A DNA stretch of 64,000 nucleotides, taken from the NCBI RefSeq assembly GCF_042676085.1, contig NZ_JBHTKH010000003.1, positions 124,001 to 188,000 of the forward strand, read 5' to 3'. The position numbers and the translations under genes are program-made. The DNA is from Terrabacter terrigena (GTDB lineage Bacteria > Actinomycetota > Actinomycetes > Actinomycetales > Dermatophilaceae). Shown piece by piece: positions 36,131 to 43,331 of the stretch. Each line of letters opens with the position of its first letter. Within the stretch, counting starts at the first letter, position 1. The notes under the pieces are model-generated. The model was not told where the DNA came from and made no database searches. It was given only the letters and a program-made list of their open reading frames with translations.

Positions 36131-36817
36131 ATGCGCGTCGTCATCGCCGGGGCCGGGAGCGTCGGCCGGTCCATCGCCCGCGAGCTGCTCGGCAACGGGC
36201 ACCAGGTGCTGCTCATCGACAAGGACGCCGACGACGTCCAGGCCTCCCGCGTGCCCGAGGCGTCGTGGCTGCTGGCCGACGCGTGCGAGCTCGCGGCGCT
36301 CGAGGAGGCCCGCCTCGAGGAGTCCGACGTCTGCGTGGCCGCCACGGGTGACGACAAGGCCAACCTCGTGCTGTCGCTGCTCGCCAAGACGGAGTTCGGC
36401 GTGCCGCGCACCGTGGCCCGCGTCAACAACCCGAAGAACGAGTGGATGTTCGACGAGTCGTGGGGGGTCGACGTCGCCGTCTCGACGCCGCGTCTCATGA
36501 CGGCCCTCATCGAGGAGGCCGTCAGCATCGGTGACCTCGTGCGCATCTTCGAGTTCCAGCAGGGGCGCGCCTCGATGGTCGAGATCACGCTGCCCGAGGG
36601 CAGCCGGTTCGCGGGCCGCCGCGTGGGCGACGTCGACTGGCCCACGGACACGGTGCTCGTTGCCATCATCCGTGACGAGCGACCCCTGGCCCCGACGCCC
36701 GACGACGCGATGGAGGCCGGCGACGAGCTGCTCTTCATCACGACGCCCGAGCAGGAGGACCGCCTCCAGGATCTCGTCGCCCCCGACGAGCGCCACCACA
36801 ACAACGACGCCGGTTGA
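36131..36817 (+). CDS. TrkA family potassium uptake protein (RCK subunit 2)
   Basis: A 228-residue paralogue of the preceding protein. The N-terminus MRVVIAGAGSVGRSIARELLGNGHQVLLIDKD carries the complete GxGxxG motif and acidic ribose-binding residue, followed by ATGDDKANLVLSLLAKTEFG. The TrkA-C half (VEITLPEGSRFAGRRVGDVDWP ... GDELLFITTPEQEDRLQDL) is intact. A GGAGAGAAG ribosome binding site precedes the ATG. The two proteins likely form a heteromeric gating ring, as in the CeoB/CeoC pairs of mycobacteria. Confidence 0.9.
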   Translation: MRVVIAGAGSVGRSIARELLGNGHQVLLIDKDADDVQASRVPEASWLLADACELAALEEARLEESDVCVAATGDDKANLVLSLLAKTEFGVPRTVARVNNPKNEWMFDESWGVDVAVSTPRLMTALIEEAVSIGDLVRIFEFQQGRASMVEITLPEGSRFAGRRVGDVDWPTDTVLVAIIRDERPLAPTPDDAMEAGDELLFITTPEQEDRLQDLVAPDERHHNNDAG

Positions 36818-36833
36818 GTCTCAGGACTTGGCG

Positions 36834-37580
36834 TCAGGCCCGCGCGCGGCTCGGGTCGATCGGGGTGTGGCCCCTCACCAGGATCGCGCCCATCGCCGTC
36901 ACGGCGAGCAGGTATGCCGGCCAGCCCAGCACGACCTTCGCGACGCCGAGCGCCGCGACCTGCTCGGCGAGGTAGAGCGGCACCATGATCGCCAGGCGCA
37001 CGACGTTCAGGGCGATGAGCACCCAGGCGAGGCGGGCGGCGACGGTGACGATGCCGGCGTGTCGGCGCCACCAGGTCGGGTTCTCGGCGAAGGCCTCCGG
37101 CTCCGCGACCCCGACGACGAAGCCGAAGAGTGGCCACCGGGTCAGGTTCGTGACGAGCAGCAGCACGAGCAGCCCGGCATTCTGGAGCATGCCGGGCAGG
37201 AACGCGTCTTCCGCCCGCCCCGACCGCAGCGCGAAGAGGGCCGAGATGCCCACTCCCACAGCGGCATACATGATGAAGCGAGGGTCCTGGCGCTGGACCA
37301 CGCGAACCACCAGGAGTGCGGCGACGCAGGCACCCGCGACGACGAGGGCGGTGCGGAGGTCCTGCGTGCGTGACCAGGCGATCGCGAAGGCGAGGGTCGG
37401 CACGGCCGACTCGACGGCGCCTCGCCAGCCGCCGATGGCCTCGGACAGCTTGTCGCGGAGCAGCTCCTCGACCGTCTCGTAGCGGCGCAGGTCGGCCTCG
37501 GACCGGACGACGCCGTCGCCGTGGCGCTCGGAGCCCGGCGCCGCGGCCTGGTGCTTGGCCTCGCGCCCGGCGTCAGCCAT
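36834..37580 (-). CDS. DUF3159 membrane protein
   Basis: A 248-residue protein with five to six membrane segments after a 35-residue charged N-terminus (RSEADLRRYETVEELLRDKLSEAIGG). The RPLFGFVVG-like text LTRWPLFGFVVGVAEPEAF and WWRRHAGIVTVAARLAWVLIALNVVRL match the actinobacterial DUF3159 family. Function unknown. Its start overlaps the end of the OB-fold gene by 8 nt, in the order DUF3710, OB-fold, DUF3159 that is common in actinobacteria. Confidence 0.87.
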   Translation of the reverse strand: MADAGREAKHQAAAPGSERHGDGVVRSEADLRRYETVEELLRDKLSEAIGGWRGAVESAVPTLAFAIAWSRTQDLRTALVVAGACVAALLVVRVVQRQDPRFIMYAAVGVGISALFALRSGRAEDAFLPGMLQNAGLLVLLLVTNLTRWPLFGFVVGVAEPEAFAENPTWWRRHAGIVTVAARLAWVLIALNVVRLAIMVPLYLAEQVAALGVAKVVLGWPAYLLAVTAMGAILVRGHTPIDPSRARA

Positions 37581-37965
37581 GCTGCTGCCCCGCGCGCCCG
37601 ATGATCTCGTAGGCGGGGTTGAACATCGTCGTGACCTTCCGGCGGGTGGTGATGCGGCCCGTGGCCTGGATCTTGATGCCCGGCACGATGCCGGCGATGC
37701 GTCGGCGGCCGAGCCACACGAGGTGCAGCGACTCCGTGCCGTCCCAGACCTCGACGTCGAGGGCCGGGGTCTCGTCCCGGGGACGCAGCGTCACCGAGCG
37801 CACCTCGCCGAGGACGGTCACCTTGGTGCGCTGCTGGGCGTCGCTGATGTGCACCACGCCGAGGTCGATGGACTCGCGCCGCAGCTCGTCGGCCTCGAGC
37901 TCGTGCGACGAGCGGGTGAGGCGGTGGGTGAGGCGGCGAAACGCACCGGGCTGGCCCGTGCTCAC
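37573..37965 (-). CDS. OB-fold nucleic acid binding domain protein
   Basis: About 130 residues from a GTG. The core is a five-strand OB-fold (TKVTVLGEVRSVTLRPRDETPALDVEVWDGTESLHLVWLGRRRIAGI, then GIKIQATGRITTRRKVTTMFNPAYEII), similar to the nucleic-acid binding domain of RecG and aminoacyl-tRNA synthetases. A helix-rich basic N-terminus (FRRLTHRLTRSSHELEADELRRE) precedes it. Another GTG at 37986 is also possible. Partner and target unknown; it lies in an operon with DUF3710 and DUF3159 genes. Confidence 0.82.
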   Translation of the reverse strand: MSTGQPGAFRRLTHRLTRSSHELEADELRRESIDLGVVHISDAQQRTKVTVLGEVRSVTLRPRDETPALDVEVWDGTESLHLVWLGRRRIAGIVPGIKIQATGRITTRRKVTTMFNPAYEIIGRAGQQHG

Positions 37966-38011
37966 GAGAGGGTCCGGAAGGGACACGGCGCGGGAGTGCA
38001 CGGGCCGGCCA

Positions 38012-38758
38012 TCAACGCACCTCGGTGATCTCGGGGCCGCGTTCGAAGGGGTTGAGGTCGGTGGCACCGGGTTCGGGTGCCGGCTGCTCCGCCTGGGCCG
38101 CGCCGTCGGCGTCGGGCAGACGCAGCGGCAGCAGCTCGCGTGGCGGCATCGCGTCGTCGCCGCGGTCGACGACCGCCGTGCGGATCACCTCGTGCACGGC
38201 TTCGGCCGCGGCGGCCTCGATCGCGGCCCGACCCGACACGACGGCGCGCAGGAACCAGCGCGGCCCGTCGACCCCGACGAAGCGGGCGGGCATGAAGACG
38301 GTGCGACCGTCGGGCCCGGCCTGCGGCATACGGGTCAGCAGCTCCTCGCCGAAGTCGCCGGTCAGCACCTCGGCGGTGCCACCCGCGTCGACGATGCTCG
38401 CGGCGATCTCGTTGCGGATGTCGACCCAGACGCCCTCGGTGCGCGGGGCGGCGAAGGCCTGCAGCTGCACGGCCGACTCGCCGATGACGGCCGTCACACC
38501 GGTGATCTGCTGCTCCTGCTCGTTGATCTCGAGACGCAGCTCCATGCCCTGCTGGCCACGCAGCCAGATGGCCCCGAGGTTGAGGTAGTCGCTGTCGTCG
38601 TCGACCTCGGCGCGGTCGAACGGGCCGGTGGAGCGGTCGCGACCCTGGTCGGCGGAGGCTCCGTCGACGTCGTCCGGGTCGGAGAGGTCGTCGACCTCGG
38701 TGTCCACGGCATCGGTGTCCGGGCGGTCCTTCGACTTGCCCCGGCTGAAGAGTCCCAC
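38012..38758 (-). CDS. DUF3710 family protein
   Basis: A 248-residue soluble protein. The first 60 residues are acidic and disordered-looking (DTDAVDTEVDDLSDPDDVDG); the conserved DUF3710 domain runs from about residue 60 (YLNLGAIWLRGQQGMELRLEINEQEQQITGVTAVIG) to residue 200 (RWFLRAVVSGRAAIEAAAAEAVHEVIRTAVVDRG), with a Pro-rich tail. No biochemical function is known. GTG start with AAGGACGG about 8 nt upstream. It is the first gene of a likely operon with the OB-fold and DUF3159 genes. Confidence 0.88.
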   Translation of the reverse strand: MGLFSRGKSKDRPDTDAVDTEVDDLSDPDDVDGASADQGRDRSTGPFDRAEVDDDSDYLNLGAIWLRGQQGMELRLEINEQEQQITGVTAVIGESAVQLQAFAAPRTEGVWVDIRNEIAASIVDAGGTAEVLTGDFGEELLTRMPQAGPDGRTVFMPARFVGVDGPRWFLRAVVSGRAAIEAAAAEAVHEVIRTAVVDRGDDAMPPRELLPLRLPDADGAAQAEQPAPEPGATDLNPFERGPEITEVR

Positions 38759-38855
38759 GTCATTCCGTCCTTAGAAGTCCTGCGGCCCGACTCGCGTCGT
38801 GCCCGGCCGTGTCGTCGCGGCGCTGACGCAGCGCCCGGCGAACCGTATCCGATGA

Positions 38856-39386
38856 TCACGCCCCGGTGGGCGTCTCCCCCGCCGTCGACGAGGTGGCCGC
38901 CCCCGGACCGAACCCGCCGGTGGATCCGTGTCCAGTGTCCCCCCGACTGGTCCGGTCGAGCGAATCCACCTCGATGAACCGCACGCGCTCGACCCGCTGC
39001 ACCACGAGCTGGGCGATGCGGTCGCCCCGGCGCACCGTGAACGGCTGTCGCGGGTCGAGGTTGACGAGGTTGACGAGGATCTCGCCGCGGTAGCCCTCGT
39101 CGACCGTGCCGGGCGCGTTGACGATGGAGATGCCGTGCCGAGCCGCCAGGCCCGAGCGCGGGTGCACGAACCCGGCGTGGCCCGGTGGCAGGGCCAGGGC
39201 GACGCCCGTCGGCACCAGGACGCGCTCGCCCGGCTCGATGGTCACGTCGACGCGCGCGCACAGGTCGGCACCCGCGTCACCGGGGTGCGCGTAGCCGGGC
39301 AGCGGGAGGTCGGCGTCGAGGCGTCGCACCGGAACCTCCGGCACGGCGTCCGGAAGCACGTCGGGGACAGCACAAGGGTCGGTCAC
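38856..39386 (-). CDS. dut: dUTP diphosphatase
   Basis: A 176-residue trimeric-type dUTPase that hydrolyses dUTP to dUMP. Motifs in order are PGDAGADL (1), HPRSGLAARHG (2), NAPGTVDEGYRGEI (3), RGDRIAQLVV (4) and the C-terminal arm GHGSTGGFGPG (5). The GTG start is supported by TAGGGT 8 nt upstream on the minus strand. The N-terminal 20 residues (AVPDVLPDAVPEVPVRRLD) are longer than in most homologues. Confidence 0.94.
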   Translation of the reverse strand: MTDPCAVPDVLPDAVPEVPVRRLDADLPLPGYAHPGDAGADLCARVDVTIEPGERVLVPTGVALALPPGHAGFVHPRSGLAARHGISIVNAPGTVDEGYRGEILVNLVNLDPRQPFTVRRGDRIAQLVVQRVERVRFIEVDSLDRTSRGDTGHGSTGGFGPGAATSSTAGETPTGA

Positions 39387-39394
39387 GAGGACCG

Positions 39395-39400
39395 ACCCTA
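39395..39400 (-). promoter_or_regulatory. Putative leaderless -10 box TAGGGT of dut
   Basis: On the minus strand TAGGGT ends 8 nt before the GTG start of dut at 39386. No ribosome binding site is seen. Confidence 0.45.
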
Positions 39401-39448
39401 CTTGCCCGACGTGCTGCGGGCGCTGCTGCCCGGTGGGCTCGGAGGCGC

Positions 39449-39748
39449 TCAGGCCGCGCACTCCGTGCAGATCATCATGCCGTTGCTCTCCTTGGCGAGC
39501 TGGCTGCGGTGGTGGACCAGGAAGCAGCGGCCACAGGTGAACTCGTCGGCCTGCTTCGGCAGGACTCGCACCGACAGCTCCTCACCGGAGAGGTCGGCAC
39601 CCGGGAGCTCGAAGCCCTCGGCCTGCTCGGTCTCGTCGACGTCCACGCTCGACGACGTCTTGTCAACCCGACGCGACTTGAGCTCCTCGATGGAGTCCTC
39701 GTTCAGGTCGTCGTCGGTTTTGCGTGGCGCGTCGTAATCAGTTGCCAT
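39449..39748 (-). CDS. DUF4193 family small zinc-binding-like protein
   Basis: A 99-residue protein. The N-terminus MATDYDAPRKTDDDLNEDSIEELKSR and the acidic middle are typical of DUF4193. The C-terminal 35 residues contain CGRCFLVHHRSQL and CTECAA, two Cys pairs that probably bind one metal ion. The function is unknown although the family is nearly universal in actinobacteria. The next upstream 357 bp contain the divergent promoter region. Confidence 0.9.
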   Translation of the reverse strand: MATDYDAPRKTDDDLNEDSIEELKSRRVDKTSSSVDVDETEQAEGFELPGADLSGEELSVRVLPKQADEFTCGRCFLVHHRSQLAKESNGMMICTECAA

Positions 39749-40105
39749 GTGTCGTCTCGCTTCTACTCGTGCTGCGCCTTGCGGTCTTGTGAGGCGGTGA
39801 ACGCTCGTGGGCCCGTGCTTGTTCCCGAGGGAAAGGGCGCTGTCGACGCCCTTGTCGCAGCCACGAAACATGTCCGCGTGCGCGTATGGTGCCCGATCCC
39901 CGCGGCATTGTCACGTCGCACCCGCCACCGTCTGAGACGGGGCGGTCCCGACCCCCGGTCCAACTCGGGCACACCTTCCCTTTTCGGACCAACAGTTCAC
40001 CTACCCTTTGCCCTCCACCGACCCGGTCGGGTGCACATTGGGGGTCCTACGCCGCGGTAGGGTCTCCGGACCCGACCGATCGACTACCAGGCCCGGAGGT
40101 GGCAC
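39749..40105. other. 357-bp divergent intergenic region
   Basis: It lies between the DUF4193 gene (minus) and a small conserved gene (plus). It holds a 7-bp stem hairpin at 39833-39853 (AAGGGCG with CGCCCTT) and a TAGGGT box at 40058-40063 that could serve the plus-strand gene. No convincing open reading frame or RNA gene was seen. Confidence 0.5.
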
Positions 40106-40291
40106 ATGACCGAGTTCGTCGACCAGATCAGGCAACGTGTCAACGACGCGCTGGGCGACCTCGCGGACGCCCGGAGGGCGGGCGACGACTACCGCATCCA
40201 GGTGCACACCGGAGAGCTCGAGTCGTTCGCACGGCTCGCCGCCGAGAACGGCATCCGGGTTCCCGAGCTCGAGCCGTTCAGAGCGGCCTGA
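40106..40291 (+). CDS. Small conserved hypothetical protein (61 aa)
   Basis: A 61-residue acidic/helical protein, MTEFVDQIRQRVNDALGDLA..., ending in LAAENGIRVPELEPFRAA. A strong ribosome binding site GGAGGTGG lies 3-10 nt before the ATG and a bidirectional terminator follows, so this is very likely a real gene. The family was not recognised with certainty. It may form a short two-helix hairpin. Confidence 0.75.
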   Translation: MTEFVDQIRQRVNDALGDLADARRAGDDYRIQVHTGELESFARLAAENGIRVPELEPFRAA

Positions 40292-40332
40292 GCCTGTCGC
40301 CCCGCGGGCGTATGCCGTCCGCAGCGTCACAC

Positions 40333-40372
40333 GACGAACGCCCCTCCCGGTCCTGCCGGAGGGGCGTTCGTC
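40333..40372. terminator. Bidirectional hairpin terminator
   Basis: Arms 40333-40346 and 40359-40372 pair over 14 bp; inside, CGG and CCG add three pairs next to a bulged C, with a 5-nt loop. It lies between the convergent 61-aa gene and the inositol-phosphatase gene and can serve both. Confidence 0.8.
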
Positions 40373-40403
40373 ATGTCCTGCTCGGTCACGTCCTGCAGCG
40401 TCG

Positions 40404-41309
40404 TCAGCGATCCGGCTGGGCGCCTGCGAGGAACAGCGTCCTGACCTGCTCGACGAGGGCGGGCCCGGCGGCGACGGTCAGGGCCTTGCCCGGGTGCTCG
40501 CCCTCGCCGACGACGACGGCCCCGGCCTCCTCGGCGATGAGCCAGCCGGCCGCGAGGTCCCAGGCGTTGAGCCCGCTCTCGGCGTAGGCGTCGACCGAGC
40601 CGTCGGCGACGCGCACGAGGTCGAGGGCCGCGCTGCCGATGCGACGGATGTCGCGCACCTGCGGGAGGACCCGCAGCAGGACCTCGGCCTGCCGGGCGCG
40701 GACCTCGGGTGCGTAGCCGAAGCCGGTGGCGAGGAGGGTGCGAGCGAGCCGGTCCTCGCCCGAGGCGACGAGGCGCCGGACTGCCGGCTGTGCCGAGGCG
40801 TCCTGGGCGGCGGTCGAGGTGGCGCGCTGTCCCTCGGGACGGGTCCATGCCCCGGTCCCGACGCCGGCGTGGTGGACCAGGCGTAGACAGGGATCGGCGA
40901 CGGCGCCCGCCACCGGTCTCCACCCGCCCTGCGAGCGGGCATCACCCACGACGACGGCGACCGACACGGCGTACGCGGGCACCTCGTAGAGGTAGTTGAC
41001 GGTGCCGTCGATGGGGTCGACGACCCAGGTGAGGCCCGAGGTCCCCTCGACGTCGGCGCCCTCCTCGCCGAGGATGCCGTCGTCGGGGCGCACCTGCTGG
41101 ATCAGCCGGTGCAGCAGCTCCTCCGAGCGGCGGTCCATGACGGTGACGACGTCCGTCTCGGTGGACTTCGTGGCGGCGACCCCCATGCGCTCGGGGCGCT
41201 CGTCGCGGATGAAGCGGGCCGCCTGGGTGGCGAGCTCGACGCAGAGCAGCTCGAGCTCGCCGACGGTGACGCCGTCGGGCAGGGCGGGCACGGTGCGGGT
41301 GGTGCTCAT
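40404..41309 (-). CDS. Inositol monophosphatase family protein (SuhB-like)
   Basis: A 301-residue magnesium-dependent phosphatase. The metal and substrate motifs are GEEGADVE, WVVDPIDGTVNYLYEVP and GLNAWDLAAGWLIAEEAG, all in the right order. The substrate may be inositol phosphate, histidinol phosphate or another sugar phosphate. The ATG has a GAGAGG ribosome binding site. It lies 9 nt downstream of the ferrochelatase gene on the same strand, so they probably share a transcript. Confidence 0.9.
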   Translation of the reverse strand: MSTTRTVPALPDGVTVGELELLCVELATQAARFIRDERPERMGVAATKSTETDVVTVMDRRSEELLHRLIQQVRPDDGILGEEGADVEGTSGLTWVVDPIDGTVNYLYEVPAYAVSVAVVVGDARSQGGWRPVAGAVADPCLRLVHHAGVGTGAWTRPEGQRATSTAAQDASAQPAVRRLVASGEDRLARTLLATGFGYAPEVRARQAEVLLRVLPQVRDIRRIGSAALDLVRVADGSVDAYAESGLNAWDLAAGWLIAEEAGAVVVGEGEHPGKALTVAAGPALVEQVRTLFLAGAQPDR

Positions 41310-41318
41310 CGGGACCTC

Positions 41319-42470
41319 TCAGTCGCTGCCACAGAGGGCGGGTCGGGCCTGGCGGAGGTTGGGGCAGCAGCCGGGTTCGCAGACCGACGGCCGGCGCCCC
41401 TCGAACTGCGGGACCGGTTCGCCACGGGCCTCCGCGGCCCGCTCGAGCAGGGCGTCCGCGAGGTCGCTCACGAAGACGGGCGAGGTGCCGACGGTGGGCA
41501 CCCGCACGAGCCGCAGGCCCAGCTCGTCGGCGGTCTGCTGCGCCTCGGTGTCGAGGTCATAGACGACCTCCATGTGGTCGCTGACGAAGCCGATCGGCGC
41601 GACGACGGCGGTGCGCACCCCCTCCGCGGCGAGCTCGCGCAGACGGTCGTTGACGTCGGGCTCGAGCCAGGGAACCGTCGGCGGTCCGGACCGCGAGCAG
41701 AACACGAGCTCGCCGGTGAGCTCGCGTCCGAGCAGCGTGCCGGCCTCCTGCGCGAGCTCCGAGGCGAGGGCCAGGTGCTGGCGCCGGTAGAGGTTTCCCT
41801 CGCCGTCGCCCGGGCCGGACGTGTCGTCCATGGCCTCGGGGATCGAGTGGGTGACGAAGAGGAGCGCGATCTCGTGGTCCGGTGCCCCGTCGAGGGCCCG
41901 CAGTGAACGGACGAGCTCGTCGAGGTTGGCGGCAGCGAAGCCGGGGCGCGGCGCGTACTGGGCGACCTTGTCGACCGACAGCTCGATGCCCTCCTCGGCG
42001 ACGGTCGCGGCCGCGTCAGCGAGGTTCTCGCGGTACTGGCGGCACGACGAGTAGCTGGAGTAGGCGCTCGTCGTCAGGGCCACGACGCGGCGGTGCCCGT
42101 CGGCATGCATCGCACGGAAGGCGTCGTCGATGAAGGGCGCGCTGTTGCGGTTGCCCCAGACGATCGGCGTCGTGATGCCGCGGCTGTCGAGCTCGCCGCG
42201 CAGGGCCGCGATCAGGGCACGGTTCTGGTCGTTGATCGGGCTGCGGCCGCCGAAGTGGTCGTAGTGCGAGCCGACCTCGGCGAGGCGCTCGTCCGGGATG
42301 CCCCGGCCTGCCGTGACGCGCCTGAGGAACGGCATCACCTCGTCGGGCCCCTCCGGGCCGCCGAAGCCGAGCAGCAGCACGACGTCGTACGGCGCGAGGC
42401 CCTGCTTCTCGGTGGTCGCCTGCTGTGCCTCGGTGCCGGGCTGGTCGGGCGTTCGCGGTGTGTCTGTCAT
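41319..42470 (-). CDS. hemH: Ferrochelatase (coproporphyrin-type)
   Basis: A 383-residue enzyme that inserts iron into the porphyrin; with HemQ present the substrate is probably coproporphyrin III. Recognisable are YDVVLLLGFGGPEGPDEVMPFL, the YSSYSSCRQYREN segment, LLFVTHSIPEAMD with the catalytic histidine, and IGFVSDHMEVVYDLD with the glutamate. The C-terminus CEPGCCPNLRQARPALCG together with the earlier cysteine matches the [2Fe-2S] ligand pattern known for actinobacterial ferrochelatases. A GGAG sequence precedes the ATG. A 10-bp tandem array lies 21 nt upstream. Confidence 0.93.
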   Translation of the reverse strand: MTDTPRTPDQPGTEAQQATTEKQGLAPYDVVLLLGFGGPEGPDEVMPFLRRVTAGRGIPDERLAEVGSHYDHFGGRSPINDQNRALIAALRGELDSRGITTPIVWGNRNSAPFIDDAFRAMHADGHRRVVALTTSAYSSYSSCRQYRENLADAAATVAEEGIELSVDKVAQYAPRPGFAAANLDELVRSLRALDGAPDHEIALLFVTHSIPEAMDDTSGPGDGEGNLYRRQHLALASELAQEAGTLLGRELTGELVFCSRSGPPTVPWLEPDVNDRLRELAAEGVRTAVVAPIGFVSDHMEVVYDLDTEAQQTADELGLRLVRVPTVGTSPVFVSDLADALLERAAEARGEPVPQFEGRRPSVCEPGCCPNLRQARPALCGSD

Positions 42471-42490
42471 GTCTCCGCCGTCAGAGGGCT

Positions 42491-42570
42491 GTGGGTCTCG
42501 ATGGGTCTCGATGAGTCTCGGTGGGTCCCGATGGGACTCGGTCGGTCTGGCTGGGTCTCGGTCGGTGTCG
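42491..42570. repeat. Degenerate 10-bp tandem array upstream of hemH
   Basis: Eight consecutive decamers fit the consensus GTGGGTCTCG: positions 42491, 42501, 42511, 42521, 42531, 42541, 42551 and 42561. Each differs from the consensus by zero to a few bases. The array fills the gap between the TRIC-channel gene and hemH. The period is close to one DNA helical turn. Confidence 0.85.
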
Positions 42571-42576
42571 TCAGGG

Positions 42577-43212
42577 TCAGGTCGGCGTGGATCGCAGCGG
42601 TGTGGGCGCGTTGAGGTCGAGACGTACGGCGACCATGCGGACCGCGAACACGAGGGCTGCAGACGTCCACAGCACCCAGTCCTGCAGCGACTCCAGCTGG
42701 GCGGCGACCACGACGATCACGCCGCCGAGCATGGCCGGCAGCGCGTAGAGCTCGCGCCGCAGCACCTCCGGCACCTGGCCGGCGAGCAGGTCGCGCACGA
42801 TGCCGCCGCCGATGGCCGTGATGACGCCGACGAGGACCGACGCGACCGGCGAGACGCCGGGTGTGGTGACGGCCTTGAGGCTTCCGGCGACGGCGAAGGC
42901 CGCCAGCCCGGCCGCGTCGAGCACCCGCACGAATCGGGTGACCCGCTCGACGCCGGGATGGAAGAGGAAGGTCACCAGGCCGCCCAGCGCCGCGGCCGTC
43001 AGCAGCCGCCAGTCGCTGATGCCGACCGGTGGGACGCTGCCGATCAGCAGGTCGCGCATGATGCCGCCGCCGAGTGCTGCGGCACAGGCGAGAACGAGCA
43101 CGCCGAAGAGGTCGAACCGCTTCTTCACCGCGACCAGGCCGCCGGAGAGGGCGAAGACGAAGACGCCCACGAGGTCGAGGGCGAGCTGTGCGGACGCGAA
43201 GGTGGTTGGCAT
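42577..43212 (-). CDS. TRIC family cation channel (UPF0126/YadS type)
   Basis: A 211-residue membrane protein with seven hydrophobic segments. Two repeats carry the family motif: KKRFDLFGVLVLACAAALGGGIMRDLLIG and GVITAIGGGIVRDLLAG. Bacterial TRIC proteins form trimeric potassium-permeable channels. The ATG at 43212 (PTTFASAQLALDLVGVFVFALSGG) begins the first membrane segment properly; longer reading in this frame is unlikely. Divergent from sepH. Confidence 0.88.
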   Translation of the reverse strand: MPTTFASAQLALDLVGVFVFALSGGLVAVKKRFDLFGVLVLACAAALGGGIMRDLLIGSVPPVGISDWRLLTAAALGGLVTFLFHPGVERVTRFVRVLDAAGLAAFAVAGSLKAVTTPGVSPVASVLVGVITAIGGGIVRDLLAGQVPEVLRRELYALPAMLGGVIVVVAAQLESLQDWVLWTSAALVFAVRMVAVRLDLNAPTPLRSTPT

Positions 43213-43331
43213 GCCAGAGCAAACGGTACCCGTGCGGCGTGGTCGCTTTGGTGGGTGCCCGCGCCGGTGGCATGCTCGACTGCACAGCAGGACCGCACCA
43301 CCCCGCAGACTCGCTACCGGGAGACCCACCC

